Assembly (NCBI GenBank): GCA_024280585.1
Contig: JAJRPW010000011.1
Coordinates: 1 to 5,427 of the forward strand
Length of the DNA stretch: 5,427 nucleotides
Source of the DNA: Alphaproteobacteria bacterium
GTDB taxonomy: Bacteria > Pseudomonadota > Alphaproteobacteria > Rickettsiales > UBA6187
Reading direction: 5' to 3'
Part shown: positions 1-5,427 of the stretch, in pieces
How the letters are laid out: every line of letters starts with the position of its first letter
How positions within the stretch are numbered: position 1 is the first letter of the stretch
Position numbers and translations under genes: made by a program
Notes under the pieces: generated by a model
What the model was told of the DNA's origin: nothing
Seen by the model: only the letters and a program-made list of their open reading frames with translations
Databases searched by the model: none

Positions 1-136
1 ACTTACGCATAAAGTCGTCTTTTTGTTTGTTTTGTCGTTAAAAACAACCTAAAAGTACTCATGTACTTCGTGTACACTCCGTTTTTTAGAACATTTTTGC
101 CTAAAAACAATTCAAAAATACTTGTCATGCGTAAGT
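1..136. repeat. Imperfect long palindrome (MITE/REP-like intergenic element 1)
   Basis: The first ten bases, ACTTACGCAT, recur as the exact reverse complement at 127-136. The dyad continues inward about a centre near base 69: TTTTTG 20-25 pairs with CAAAAA 113-118, the A-run 40-44 pairs with the T-run 94-98, and CTAAAA 49-54 pairs with TTTTAG 84-89. Between these blocks the arms have diverged. The core holds three GTAC tetramers (55-58, 63-66, 72-75), which allow alternative small hairpins: AGTAC-TCAT-GTACT at 54-67 and TGTAC-TTCGT-GTACA at 62-76. No open frame of note is present. A long palindrome with conserved ends in intergenic DNA suggests a non-autonomous mobile repeat. The left end coincides with the window edge, so the true terminus may lie further left. 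Copy number elsewhere in the genome is unknown. Confidence 0.7.
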
Positions 137-285
137 CCTAATATATTGATTATTTATACCAATTCCATATCTTCCCCGAACGTTTGTCGTGCTGCGGACT
201 CGTCGAATTCACCTATTAAATTATAGGCTAAAATTCTCCTCACCTTGCACTCCTAGTTCGACTTTGATCTGGAAATGGTATTAGG
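137..285. repeat. Second imperfect long palindrome (intergenic element 2)
   Basis: The 16 bases at 156-171 match the reverse complement of 266-281 at 14 positions. Further paired blocks lie inside: GTCG 186-189 with CGAC 259-262, GAATT 205-209 with AATTC 232-236, and CCTAT 212-216 with ATAGG 223-227 around a centre near 219. CCTAATA at 137-143 is also matched by TATTAGG at 279-285. If that pair marks the outer ends, the left arm carries about 15 extra AT-rich bases. The element starts directly after element 1 and shares no obvious sequence with it. One strand is open for 29 codons (separate entry). The size and the palindrome with coding potential resemble the general behaviour of Rickettsia palindromic elements, but membership in any named family is not shown. 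Confidence 0.6.
154..243 (-). CDS. Possible 29-residue small ORF inside palindrome 2 (unrecognised)
   Basis: On the minus strand a frame opens at GTG (241-243) and ends at TAA (154-156). An AGGAG at 250-254 lies six bases before the GTG, which is ideal Shine-Dalgarno spacing, and an in-frame TAG just upstream (253-255) limits the frame. The peptide ends ...EFDESAARQTFGEDMELV. It is acidic toward its C-terminus, with no signal peptide, membrane segment or known motif. The frame lies wholly inside the palindromic element, so it may be chance coding within a repeat, or the remnant of a peptide the repeat once carried. No function is assigned. Similar frames in other copies of the repeat, with synonymous-biased change, would be needed to believe it is expressed. 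Confidence 0.25.
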   Translation of the reverse strand: MRRILAYNLIGEFDESAARQTFGEDMELV

Positions 286-321
286 CGCTGATATCGAATT
301 TTTTGGCTTTTCACTACAGTA

Positions 322-753
322 TTAGCCGTAAATCGCTTTTGCGCGTTCTGCGAAGGCGTTCATCATTTTTTTGCAGGCATCGTCGAACATTAAATCAACG
401 ATTTTTTCCATGATGAATGAACGCAATTTGAAATCTATATCAAATTCAACCAGGGTTCCATTGGGTTTTTTAGTGAATTTCCAGCCCTGATAAAGATGCT
501 CAAATGGCCCTTGTGATAGCTCTACGGAGATTTCATCCAGCTCTTTATCCAGAAAAACGCGAGATGTATATTTACCGGTTACACCACGAAAATGCACGAT
601 TAAATCGGCAAGAACAATGTCGCCATCGCGCTCTAAAATTCTGGCACCTTCACACCACGGGATAAATTCCGGATAGCTTTCAATATCCGCAACCAGCTCG
701 AACAGCTGTTTTTTCTTATACGGCAAAATGGTTTCGATAGTGTGTGTAGGCAT
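322..753 (-). CDS. ratA: RatA/COQ10-family START-domain protein (coenzyme Q-binding or ribosome-associated)
   Basis: This 143-residue cytosolic protein is a complete single START/polyketide-cyclase-like (SRPBCC) domain, the usual size for the family. Family marks seen are VADIESYPEFIPWC at 21-34, GPFEHLYQGWKF at 82-93, and a C-terminal helix ending AFAERAKAIYG. In E. coli RatA binds the 50S subunit and blocks subunit joining. In mitochondria and alphaproteobacteria the homologue COQ10 binds ubiquinone and supports respiration. For an alphaproteobacterial copy the quinone/lipid role is at least as likely as a toxin role, and no RatB-like partner is visible. The start at 753 is bounded by an in-frame TAA 12 nt upstream. 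There is no good Shine-Dalgarno: the nearest GAAGG (769-773) is 15 nt away. It follows recJ after 78 nt and could be the last gene of the unit. The family call is firm; the physiological role is inferred. Confidence 0.9.
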   Translation of the reverse strand: MPTHTIETILPYKKKQLFELVADIESYPEFIPWCEGARILERDGDIVLADLIVHFRGVTGKYTSRVFLDKELDEISVELSQGPFEHLYQGWKFTKKPNGTLVEFDIDFKLRSFIMEKIVDLMFDDACKKMMNAFAERAKAIYG

Positions 754-831
754 ATGGTTAATTTAGAACCTTCGTAATATTTCTGTGGCGCAGCAAAAAG
801 ATTATGAACAGGTTCTTATACCGATATTTAC
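754..831. other. recJ-ratA spacer, no clear signal
   Basis: These 78 bases separate the recJ stop from the START-domain gene. AGAACC at 765-770 and GGTTCT at 811-816 form a 6-bp inverted repeat with a 40-base loop, and GAAC/GTTC meet as a short palindrome at 806-815. I see no convincing -35/-10 pair, no T-tract terminator and no standard alphaproteobacterial LexA box, which would need seven bases between half-sites. Confidence 0.4.
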
Positions 832-2604
832 CTAAATTGCAACATCATCAATCAGCATTTCCACACGGTTTACGCCCTGCCAGTTATTCAAACGGACGCG
901 ACCGGCAATATTCACTACATTGCCACGGTTGCTAAGTAATGCTTTACCAAGCGGGGCTTCAAGGCTTCTAAAGGCCATGGCTTTAATAGTACCGCCTTGG
1001 CCGCCTGAATTAGCATCAGATAAGATACAACGCACATGGTCGCCGCCGATAATATCTACCTTTACTATACAAACATTTTCAATAATAAAGCGCGGCTCAG
1101 CATTGCCGGCTCCAAACGGTTCAACCTGTTGTAATAAGCTGGCAAAATCGGTTGTCACGCCTGCAATGGTAATTTTTCCATCCAGTTTAATTGTCCTAAC
1201 AGCCAGTTTTTCAATGTTTTCACCAAATTTTTTGCTGAAAAATTGTTCCAGCTCATCAATTTTACTTTCTTTAACGGTAAAGCCTGCTGCCATTGCATGC
1301 CCGCCGCCTGTAACTAATAGTCCAGACTGATTTGCCGCAACGACTGCCGAACCAAAATCTATCCCGTTTATCGAACGAGCTGAGGCTTTGCCGATACCGT
1401 CTGATAGCGAAATAACTGCTGCCGGGCGGTTAAAACGTTCCTTAAGGCGGCTTGCGACAATTCCGATCACGCCCGGGTGCCAGCCTTCGCTTTTCGCAAT
1501 AACGATAGAGCCATCCACGCCTTTTTCCTCGACCTGACTAACCGCTTCTTCCATCACCATTTGTTCAATGGCTTTGCGTTCTGCATTGAATTTATTGAGT
1601 TCTTTTGCGATTTCATCCGCTTCATCCAGATCTTCAGTCGATAGTAATCTTGCTCCGAAATTAGCCTGGCCAACTCTGCCGCCTGCATTAATTCTTGGTC
1701 CTAAAACGAATCCTAAGTGATATGTGCCCGGCGCAGAATTTATGTTCACAACATCAATCAGCATGTTTAAACCGATATTGTTTCTCTTGCGCATGATTTT
1801 TAAGCCCTGCGCGACAAAAGCTCTGTTCACACCTTTTAAATGTACCACATCACAAACTGTTCCCAGTGCAACAAGGTCTAGTAAATTCAATAGATTAGGT
1901 GCCTCTTTATCGTCATACCAATTTTTTTCGCGCAATTTTGTATTCACTGCGACAACTAGCAGAAAAGCCATGCCTACTGCGGCAAGATGTCCATGTTTGG
2001 AGGTTTCATCAAGGCGGTTTGGATTTACGATTGCAACTGCTTCCGGCAGTTTTTCGCCGCCCAAATGATGGTCTATAACTATAACTTCCAACCCTGCCTT
2101 TGCTGCTGCTGCCAGTGGTTCAAATGCAGAAGTCCCGCAATCGACAGTAATGCAAACCTTTGCACCTTGCTCATGCAATTCCAAAAGTGCGTTGGTATTG
2201 GGGCCATACCCTTCTTTGATACGATCGGGAATATATACGATTGGGTCGGCATCAACCTCTCGAAAAAATCTTTTTAATAATGCTGAGGAGGTTGCTCCGT
2301 CAACATCATAATCGCCAAAAATTGCTATTTCTTCGCCATTCATAACGGCATCAGCCAGGCGATTTGCCGCTTTTTCCATATCCAAAAACTCCATTGGATC
2401 CGGCAAGTAATTTTTAATTGTTGGGTTCAGGAATTTTTCTACATTATCAACATCAATCCCGCGTAGTGAAACTACACGAGCGACGATTTCCGGTATATCA
2501 AATTTTTGTGCGATCGCAGCCACTGCCCGTTCGTCAATGTCTCTTAATTTCCAAATCGTTCCAGTTGCCGATTTGAATTCTCTTACCTGATCCTTTACTT
2601 TCAT
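832..2604 (-). CDS. recJ: Single-stranded-DNA-specific exonuclease RecJ
   Basis: RecJ degrades single-stranded DNA 5' to 3' in RecFOR recombination, mismatch repair and base excision repair, using Mn2+ or Mg2+ in the cytoplasm. The 590-residue length is normal for the family (577 in E. coli). Domains appear in order. The DHH phosphoesterase core has FGDYDVDG at 96-103, VDCG at 154-157, IDHH at 177-180 and the aspartate-rich DLVALGTVCDVV at 243-254. GPRINAGGR follows at 302-310. The DHHA1 domain has EGWHPGVIGIVASRL at 373-387, KASARS at 406-411 and GGGHAMAAG at 433-441. An OB-fold domain occupies about 470-590. All metal-ligand motifs are intact, so the enzyme should be active. The start MKVKDQ is preceded by AGGT (2610-2613) five bases upstream, a modest ribosome site. 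The gene lies 101 nt after glpX, a recurrent alphaproteobacterial arrangement without an obvious functional reason. Confidence 0.97.
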   Translation of the reverse strand: MKVKDQVREFKSATGTIWKLRDIDERAVAAIAQKFDIPEIVARVVSLRGIDVDNVEKFLNPTIKNYLPDPMEFLDMEKAANRLADAVMNGEEIAIFGDYDVDGATSSALLKRFFREVDADPIVYIPDRIKEGYGPNTNALLELHEQGAKVCITVDCGTSAFEPLAAAAKAGLEVIVIDHHLGGEKLPEAVAIVNPNRLDETSKHGHLAAVGMAFLLVVAVNTKLREKNWYDDKEAPNLLNLLDLVALGTVCDVVHLKGVNRAFVAQGLKIMRKRNNIGLNMLIDVVNINSAPGTYHLGFVLGPRINAGGRVGQANFGARLLSTEDLDEADEIAKELNKFNAERKAIEQMVMEEAVSQVEEKGVDGSIVIAKSEGWHPGVIGIVASRLKERFNRPAAVISLSDGIGKASARSINGIDFGSAVVAANQSGLLVTGGGHAMAAGFTVKESKIDELEQFFSKKFGENIEKLAVRTIKLDGKITIAGVTTDFASLLQQVEPFGAGNAEPRFIIENVCIVKVDIIGGDHVRCILSDANSGGQGGTIKAMAFRSLEAPLGKALLSNRGNVVNIAGRVRLNNWQGVNRVEMLIDDVAI

Positions 2605-2624
2605 TATCTACCTAATAATATTCG

Positions 2625-2635
2625 CAAACTGTTTG
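2625..2635. repeat. 11-bp palindrome upstream of recJ
   Basis: CAAACTGTTTG is a perfect 5-bp inverted repeat around one central base, starting about 20 nt before the recJ start codon. It could be a regulator site for recJ, but no known operator is recognised and a match this short can occur by chance in AT-rich spacer DNA. Confidence 0.2.
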
Positions 2636-2654
2636 TTTGGTTCTCTGATTGAAT

Positions 2655-2673
2655 AAAAAATTGTGATTACAAT
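2655..2673 (-). terminator. Weak hairpin plus T-tract between glpX and recJ (possible attenuating terminator)
   Basis: Read on the minus strand, ATTGT-AATC-ACAAT is followed directly by a run of T. The form is that of an intrinsic terminator, but the stem has only five pairs with one G-C, so it would be inefficient at best. It lies about 33 nt beyond the glpX stop, in the only spacer of the hom-glpX-recJ run long enough to hold such a signal. It may reduce rather than stop read-through into recJ. Confidence 0.2.
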
Positions 2674-2705
2674 AGTAAAATAGCGGAAAATTAATATTAC
2701 GCAAC

Positions 2706-3740
2706 CTATAAAATACCATTTTCAGCAGGGTCGCCACCGCGTTTCCTGTCAAAGCGGTGCTCAGCCTTGATATAACGCACAGTGGCAGTTTTTGATCTCA
2801 TCACAACGGAGTGGGTACTGGCTCCGCCCGGGAATCTTTTTACACCATCAAGCATGGATCCGTCAGTAACTCCGGATGCGGCAAACATAACGTTGCCTTT
2901 GGCCATTTCTTCGAGATTATATTTTTTGGAAAGGTCGGCGACACCCATGCGTTTTGCCCGTTCACGTTGAGTTGAATCGTCAAATAACAAGCGTCCTTGC
3001 ATTTGTCCGCCAACACAGCGCAATGCTGCCGCGGCCAAAACCCCTTCTGGCGCGCCGCCAATTCCCATATACATATCGACAGATGTAGCTTGCGGTTTGG
3101 AAGTTGCGATAACGCCAGCAACATCACCATCGCCGATTAATTGAACTCGCGCGCCGGCTTCTCGTACTTTTGCGATAATTTCTTCATGGCGATCGCGCTC
3201 TAAAATACATACTAGTAAGTCTGAAATCTCACATTTTCTGGCTTTGGCCAGGCTTTTTAAATTTGCAGCAGCGGAGTTATCCAGGTCAACAACATGTTTT
3301 GGCAGGCCGCCGCCAACAGCAATTTTATCCATATAAACATCCGGTGCGTGCAAAAACCCGCCTTTCTCGGCCATAGCAATAACGGCTAAGGAGTTTGGCC
3401 CTGCTGTCGCGCAAATCGTTGTGCCTTCAAGCGGGTCAAGTGCTATATCAATTTCAGGCCCTTCGCCGGAACCGACTTTTTCGCCGATATAAAGCATTGG
3501 AGCTTTATCACGTTCGCCTTCGCCAATTACAACGGTTCCATCGATTGAAAGGGTGTTTAAAGCTCGTCGCATTGCATTAACTGCCGCTTGGTCAGCTGCT
3601 TTTTCATCGCCAAGACCAACCCATTTATAGCTGGCAAGAGCTGCAGCTTCAGTTACTCTCACGGCTTCCATGGCAAAATTCCTATCCAATGTTAACTCAT
3701 CAGATTCATCGTTTTTTCTGGATTTTATTAGACTTACCAT
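2706..3740 (-). CDS. glpX: Class II fructose-1,6-bisphosphatase GlpX
   Basis: GlpX hydrolyses fructose 1,6-bisphosphate to fructose 6-phosphate in gluconeogenesis; some bacterial members also take sedoheptulose 1,7-bisphosphate. The 344-residue protein aligns along its length with E. coli GlpX (336 aa). The metal and substrate residues are present: D50 in the AADQAAV segment (E. coli D33), E74 in GEGERDKAP (E57), D102, E105 and T107 in DPLEGTT (D85, E88, T90), and E232 in GGAPEGV. GDGDVAG lies at 203-209 and the conserved DRK near the C-terminus. About 17 extra residues precede the core (MVSLIKSRKNDESDELT), lysine- and acid-rich and probably disordered. The start at 3740 is supported by AGGGG (3748-3752) seven bases upstream, which overlaps the hom stop codon. 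The 10-nt gap to hom indicates co-transcription. Nothing appears broken. Confidence 0.97.
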   Translation of the reverse strand: MVSLIKSRKNDESDELTLDRNFAMEAVRVTEAAALASYKWVGLGDEKAADQAAVNAMRRALNTLSIDGTVVIGEGERDKAPMLYIGEKVGSGEGPEIDIALDPLEGTTICATAGPNSLAVIAMAEKGGFLHAPDVYMDKIAVGGGLPKHVVDLDNSAAANLKSLAKARKCEISDLLVCILERDRHEEIIAKVREAGARVQLIGDGDVAGVIATSKPQATSVDMYMGIGGAPEGVLAAAALRCVGGQMQGRLLFDDSTQRERAKRMGVADLSKKYNLEEMAKGNVMFAASGVTDGSMLDGVKRFPGGASTHSVVMRSKTATVRYIKAEHRFDRKRGGDPAENGIL

Positions 3741-3747
3741 TATTTTT

Positions 3748-3752
3748 CCCCT
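3748..3752 (-). promoter_or_regulatory. glpX ribosome binding site overlapping hom stop
   Basis: AGGGG lies seven bases before the glpX ATG and shares its first two bases with the hom TAG codon. The position fixes the glpX start and suggests that ribosomes finishing hom help initiate glpX. Confidence 0.6.
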
Positions 3753-5043
3753 AGCTTTTTAATATTCTTATGATTGTTGGTTTATTCAATACATTATCTA
3801 GTTTTTCAATTTTTGCCACTGCTTTTATCATAGTTTTTTCATCTATTTTATGAGTTGCGCCAAAAATATCAACTTTCTCGCTTGATTTGGCAGGTTTTTG
3901 TAATATGGATTCAACCGAAACCCCTTCGTTTTTTAATATGTCAGTTATGTCCGCCAACACGCCCGGTCTGTCTAAAACATTTATGCGAAGGTAATATTCG
4001 CCTTCATAATCATTGGCATTAGCGAATTTTTGCTCTGTTAAATCGCTTGCAGGAATGTTAAATGTATAGGATTTGCGTCCGGCGGCAATGTCGATAATAT
4101 CAGATAAAACTGCGGAGGCTGTGGCTCCTTGTCCGGCTCCCGGGCCTTCAAGCACGATATTTCCAACAAAATCGCCTTCGATAAATATTGCATTATTTAC
4201 ACCATCGGTTTTTGCCAATGGATAAGCCGCGTCGATTAAACATGGGTAAACCGCTTGGAAAATACCGGTTTCTGTTTTTTTGCAAACACCAAGTAATTTT
4301 ATTTTATAACCTAATTCGCCCGCGCATTTAATATCCAAAAGCGATATTCCAGTTATTCCTGTTACATCGACTTTGTCGAAATTCACTGGAGTTGCATAGG
4401 CTATTGAGGTTAGAATTGCTAATTTATGTGCGGCATCAATTCCGTCAACATCAAAGGCTGGGTCAGCCTCTGCGTAGCCCAAATCCTGCGCTTCTTTCAA
4501 AATCACGTCGAAATCGCGTTCAGTTTCCTTCATTGCCGTTAGTATATAGTTGCAAGTGCCGTTTAAAATCCCTGAAATTTGCAATATTTCATTGCCGGCT
4601 GCACCTTCTTTTAAGGCTTTTATAACTGGAATTCCACCAGCAACAGCTGCCTCATAGGCAATTGTTACACCATTTTCTTCAGCTAATTGTGCTAATTCGT
4701 AACCACGACGGGCGATAAGTGCCTTGTTTGCTGTAATAAAATCTTTGCCATTTTTCAAAGCAGCAACACATAAATCATATGCCGCGCCCTCATGACCGCC
4801 AATTAGCTCAACCACCAGATCAACATTATCATCATTGGCGATATCCGTGGCGTTTTCATACCAGGTGGCGTCAGAAATATCGATTCCACGGTCTTTATCT
4901 TTGCTGCGTGCTGAAACTGCCGTCACCACAATTTCCCGGCCGCATCTTTTTGCGATCAATACGCTGTTTTTCTCAAGCATTTTAACAACGCCGACACCGA
5001 CAGTTCCAAGTCCCGCAATCCCAATTTTTAATTTATCCAACAT
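3751..5043 (-). CDS. hom: Homoserine dehydrogenase with C-terminal ACT domain
   Basis: The enzyme reduces L-aspartate 4-semialdehyde to L-homoserine with NAD(P)H, the branch point to threonine, methionine and isoleucine. It is a monofunctional 430-residue protein without a fused aspartokinase. The N-terminal Rossmann fold shows GIAGLGTVG at 8-16. Substrate and catalytic residues are in place: K107 in TANKALIA, NGTCNYI at 161-167, and GYAEADPAFDVDGIDAAHK at 189-207. E192, D203 and K207 have the same mutual spacing as yeast E208, D219 and K223. An ACT domain fills about 350-425 (YLRINVLDRPGVLADIT...), the usual site of threonine feedback inhibition. The start at 5043 lies inside the murC 3' end and has a strong GGAGGA five bases upstream. 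It is followed after 10 nt by glpX. The aspartokinase and threonine synthase genes are not in the window. Confidence 0.97.
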   Translation of the reverse strand: MLDKLKIGIAGLGTVGVGVVKMLEKNSVLIAKRCGREIVVTAVSARSKDKDRGIDISDATWYENATDIANDDNVDLVVELIGGHEGAAYDLCVAALKNGKDFITANKALIARRGYELAQLAEENGVTIAYEAAVAGGIPVIKALKEGAAGNEILQISGILNGTCNYILTAMKETERDFDVILKEAQDLGYAEADPAFDVDGIDAAHKLAILTSIAYATPVNFDKVDVTGITGISLLDIKCAGELGYKIKLLGVCKKTETGIFQAVYPCLIDAAYPLAKTDGVNNAIFIEGDFVGNIVLEGPGAGQGATASAVLSDIIDIAAGRKSYTFNIPASDLTEQKFANANDYEGEYYLRINVLDRPGVLADITDILKNEGVSVESILQKPAKSSEKVDIFGATHKIDEKTMIKAVAKIEKLDNVLNKPTIIRILKS

Positions 5044-5427
5044 ATAATTCCTCCAACTGTTTTGGTAATGAATTCGCTAAAAGGCTTATGCTGCCAGCAC
5101 CCAGGCACACGACTATATCCCCCGAACTGGTGATTTTATGTACCAAATCGGGCAGGTCACTTTCTGATTCCAGCGGATAAACCTCTTTATGTCCGGTTTT
5201 TTTAATGCCGGAAATGAGCGAGTCGCGGGTGATTCCTTCGATAGGTGATTCGCCAGCTTCATATATATTTGTGACAATTACTTTGTCGGCATCGGCAAAA
5301 CAATTGCAAAAATCATCGAATAAATCCTTAACCCGGCTATATCTATGTGGTTGTACTACCGCTATAATATCGCCTTTTCCTGCCACAACATCTTTTGCGG
5401 TTTTTAATGTTGCTTTAATTTCCGTTG
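5033..5427 (-). CDS. murC: UDP-N-acetylmuramate--L-alanine ligase MurC, C-terminal part (5' end outside window)
   Basis: MurC adds L-alanine to UDP-MurNAc using ATP, the first amino-acid step of cytoplasmic peptidoglycan precursor synthesis. About 130 residues are visible, the C-terminal Mur-ligase domain of a protein normally near 460-480 residues. The frame is open to the window edge, where the first full residues TEIKATLK continue the family's HPTEI motif (the partial codon fits proline). QPHRYSR follows 25 residues in, then NIYEAGESPIEG and CLGAGSISLLA, all MurC hallmarks; QPHRYSR argues against Mpl or other Mur ligases. The protein ends ...ELYVG, and its TAA lies 11 nt inside hom. A GTG at 5384-5386 could look like a start, but it is internal. 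In most alphaproteobacteria murC precedes murB in the dcw cluster; here hom follows instead. Confidence 0.95.
   Translation of the reverse strand, partial: TEIKATLKTAKDVVAGKGDIIAVVQPHRYSRVKDLFDDFCNCFADADKVIVTNIYEAGESPIEGITRDSLISGIKKTGHKEVYPLESESDLPDLVHKITSSGDIVVCLGAGSISLLANSLPKQLEELYVG
5049..5054 (-). promoter_or_regulatory. hom ribosome binding site inside murC
   Basis: GGAGGA lies five bases before the hom ATG, within the last codons of murC. It is the strongest Shine-Dalgarno in the window and supports the overlapping hom start and coupling of hom translation to murC. Confidence 0.75.

Noticed and set aside
1..136. Element 1 as the intrinsic terminator of the ratA unit
   Set aside because: In the minus-strand direction the palindrome does not end in a T-tract, and its stem is long and interrupted. 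It lies about 185 nt beyond the stop codon, so a terminator role is unsupported.
806..815. GAAC/GTTC as an alphaproteobacterial SOS (LexA) box
   Set aside because: The half-sites are separated by two bases rather than the seven expected, and the site lies downstream of recJ rather than before it.
920..1330. Open frame of 136 codons on the plus strand
   Set aside because: It is antisense to the conserved OB/DHHA1 part of recJ, with low-complexity serine/proline-rich translation and no family resemblance.
1724..2277. Two overlapping plus-strand frames (114 and 96 codons)
   Set aside because: Both are shadows of the recJ DHH domain, whose motifs on the minus strand are intact.
2840..3130. 96-codon minus-strand frame in a second frame of glpX
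   Set aside because: It lies entirely inside the conserved glpX coding sequence, and its translation resembles no protein.
4392..5047. Several short plus-strand frames opposite hom
   Set aside because: Their biased composition (arginine/leucine/histidine or serine-rich) is typical of antisense frames, and hom is complete on the other strand.
5384..5386. GTG as a start for a 117-residue gene
   Set aside because: The frame continues open upstream into TEIKATLK, matching the MurC HPTEI region, so the GTG is an internal valine codon.

Overview
The window is a compact, single-direction stretch of bacterial chromosome. All five recognisable genes lie on the minus strand. In transcription order (right to left) they are the 3' end of murC, then hom, glpX, recJ and a ratA/COQ10-family START-domain gene. 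The order hom-glpX-recJ, an alphaproteobacterial-looking class II fructose bisphosphatase, and a small START protein beginning MPTHTIE... all point to an alphaproteobacterium. Base composition is clearly AT-leaning (roughly low-40s % GC by eye), so a low-GC lineage is likelier than a classic high-GC rhizobium or rhodobacter. The genus cannot be named from this sequence.

Layout: 5033-5427 is the C-terminal part of MurC (cell-wall precursor ligase), cut by the window edge. Its stop overlaps the start of hom (homoserine dehydrogenase with a C-terminal ACT domain) by 11 nt. hom is followed after 10 nt by glpX, whose Shine-Dalgarno touches the hom stop codon. These three look like one transcriptional unit with translational coupling. 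A 101-nt AT-rich spacer with a weak hairpin and a short palindrome separates glpX from recJ (single-strand 5'-3' exonuclease). A 78-nt spacer then separates recJ from the START-domain gene at 322-753.

Bases 1-321 downstream of the last gene hold no conventional gene. They contain two different, imperfect, long palindromic elements side by side. The first (1-136) has perfect 10-bp terminal inverted repeats. The second (about 137/156 to 281/285) has 16-nt arms matching at 14 positions. One strand of the second reads as a 29-codon open frame with a GTG start and a well-placed AGGAG. These look like dispersed, MITE-like or REP-like intergenic repeats, and they are the least explained part of the window.

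The genes do not form one pathway: cell-wall synthesis, threonine/methionine synthesis, gluconeogenesis, DNA repair and a lipid/quinone- or ribosome-binding protein are strung together. hom-glpX-recJ is a neighbourhood I recognise from Alphaproteobacteria. murC directly upstream of hom, away from the usual murB-ddl-ftsQAZ partners, is the unusual junction. I see no defence system, phage gene, CRISPR array, tRNA or rRNA here.
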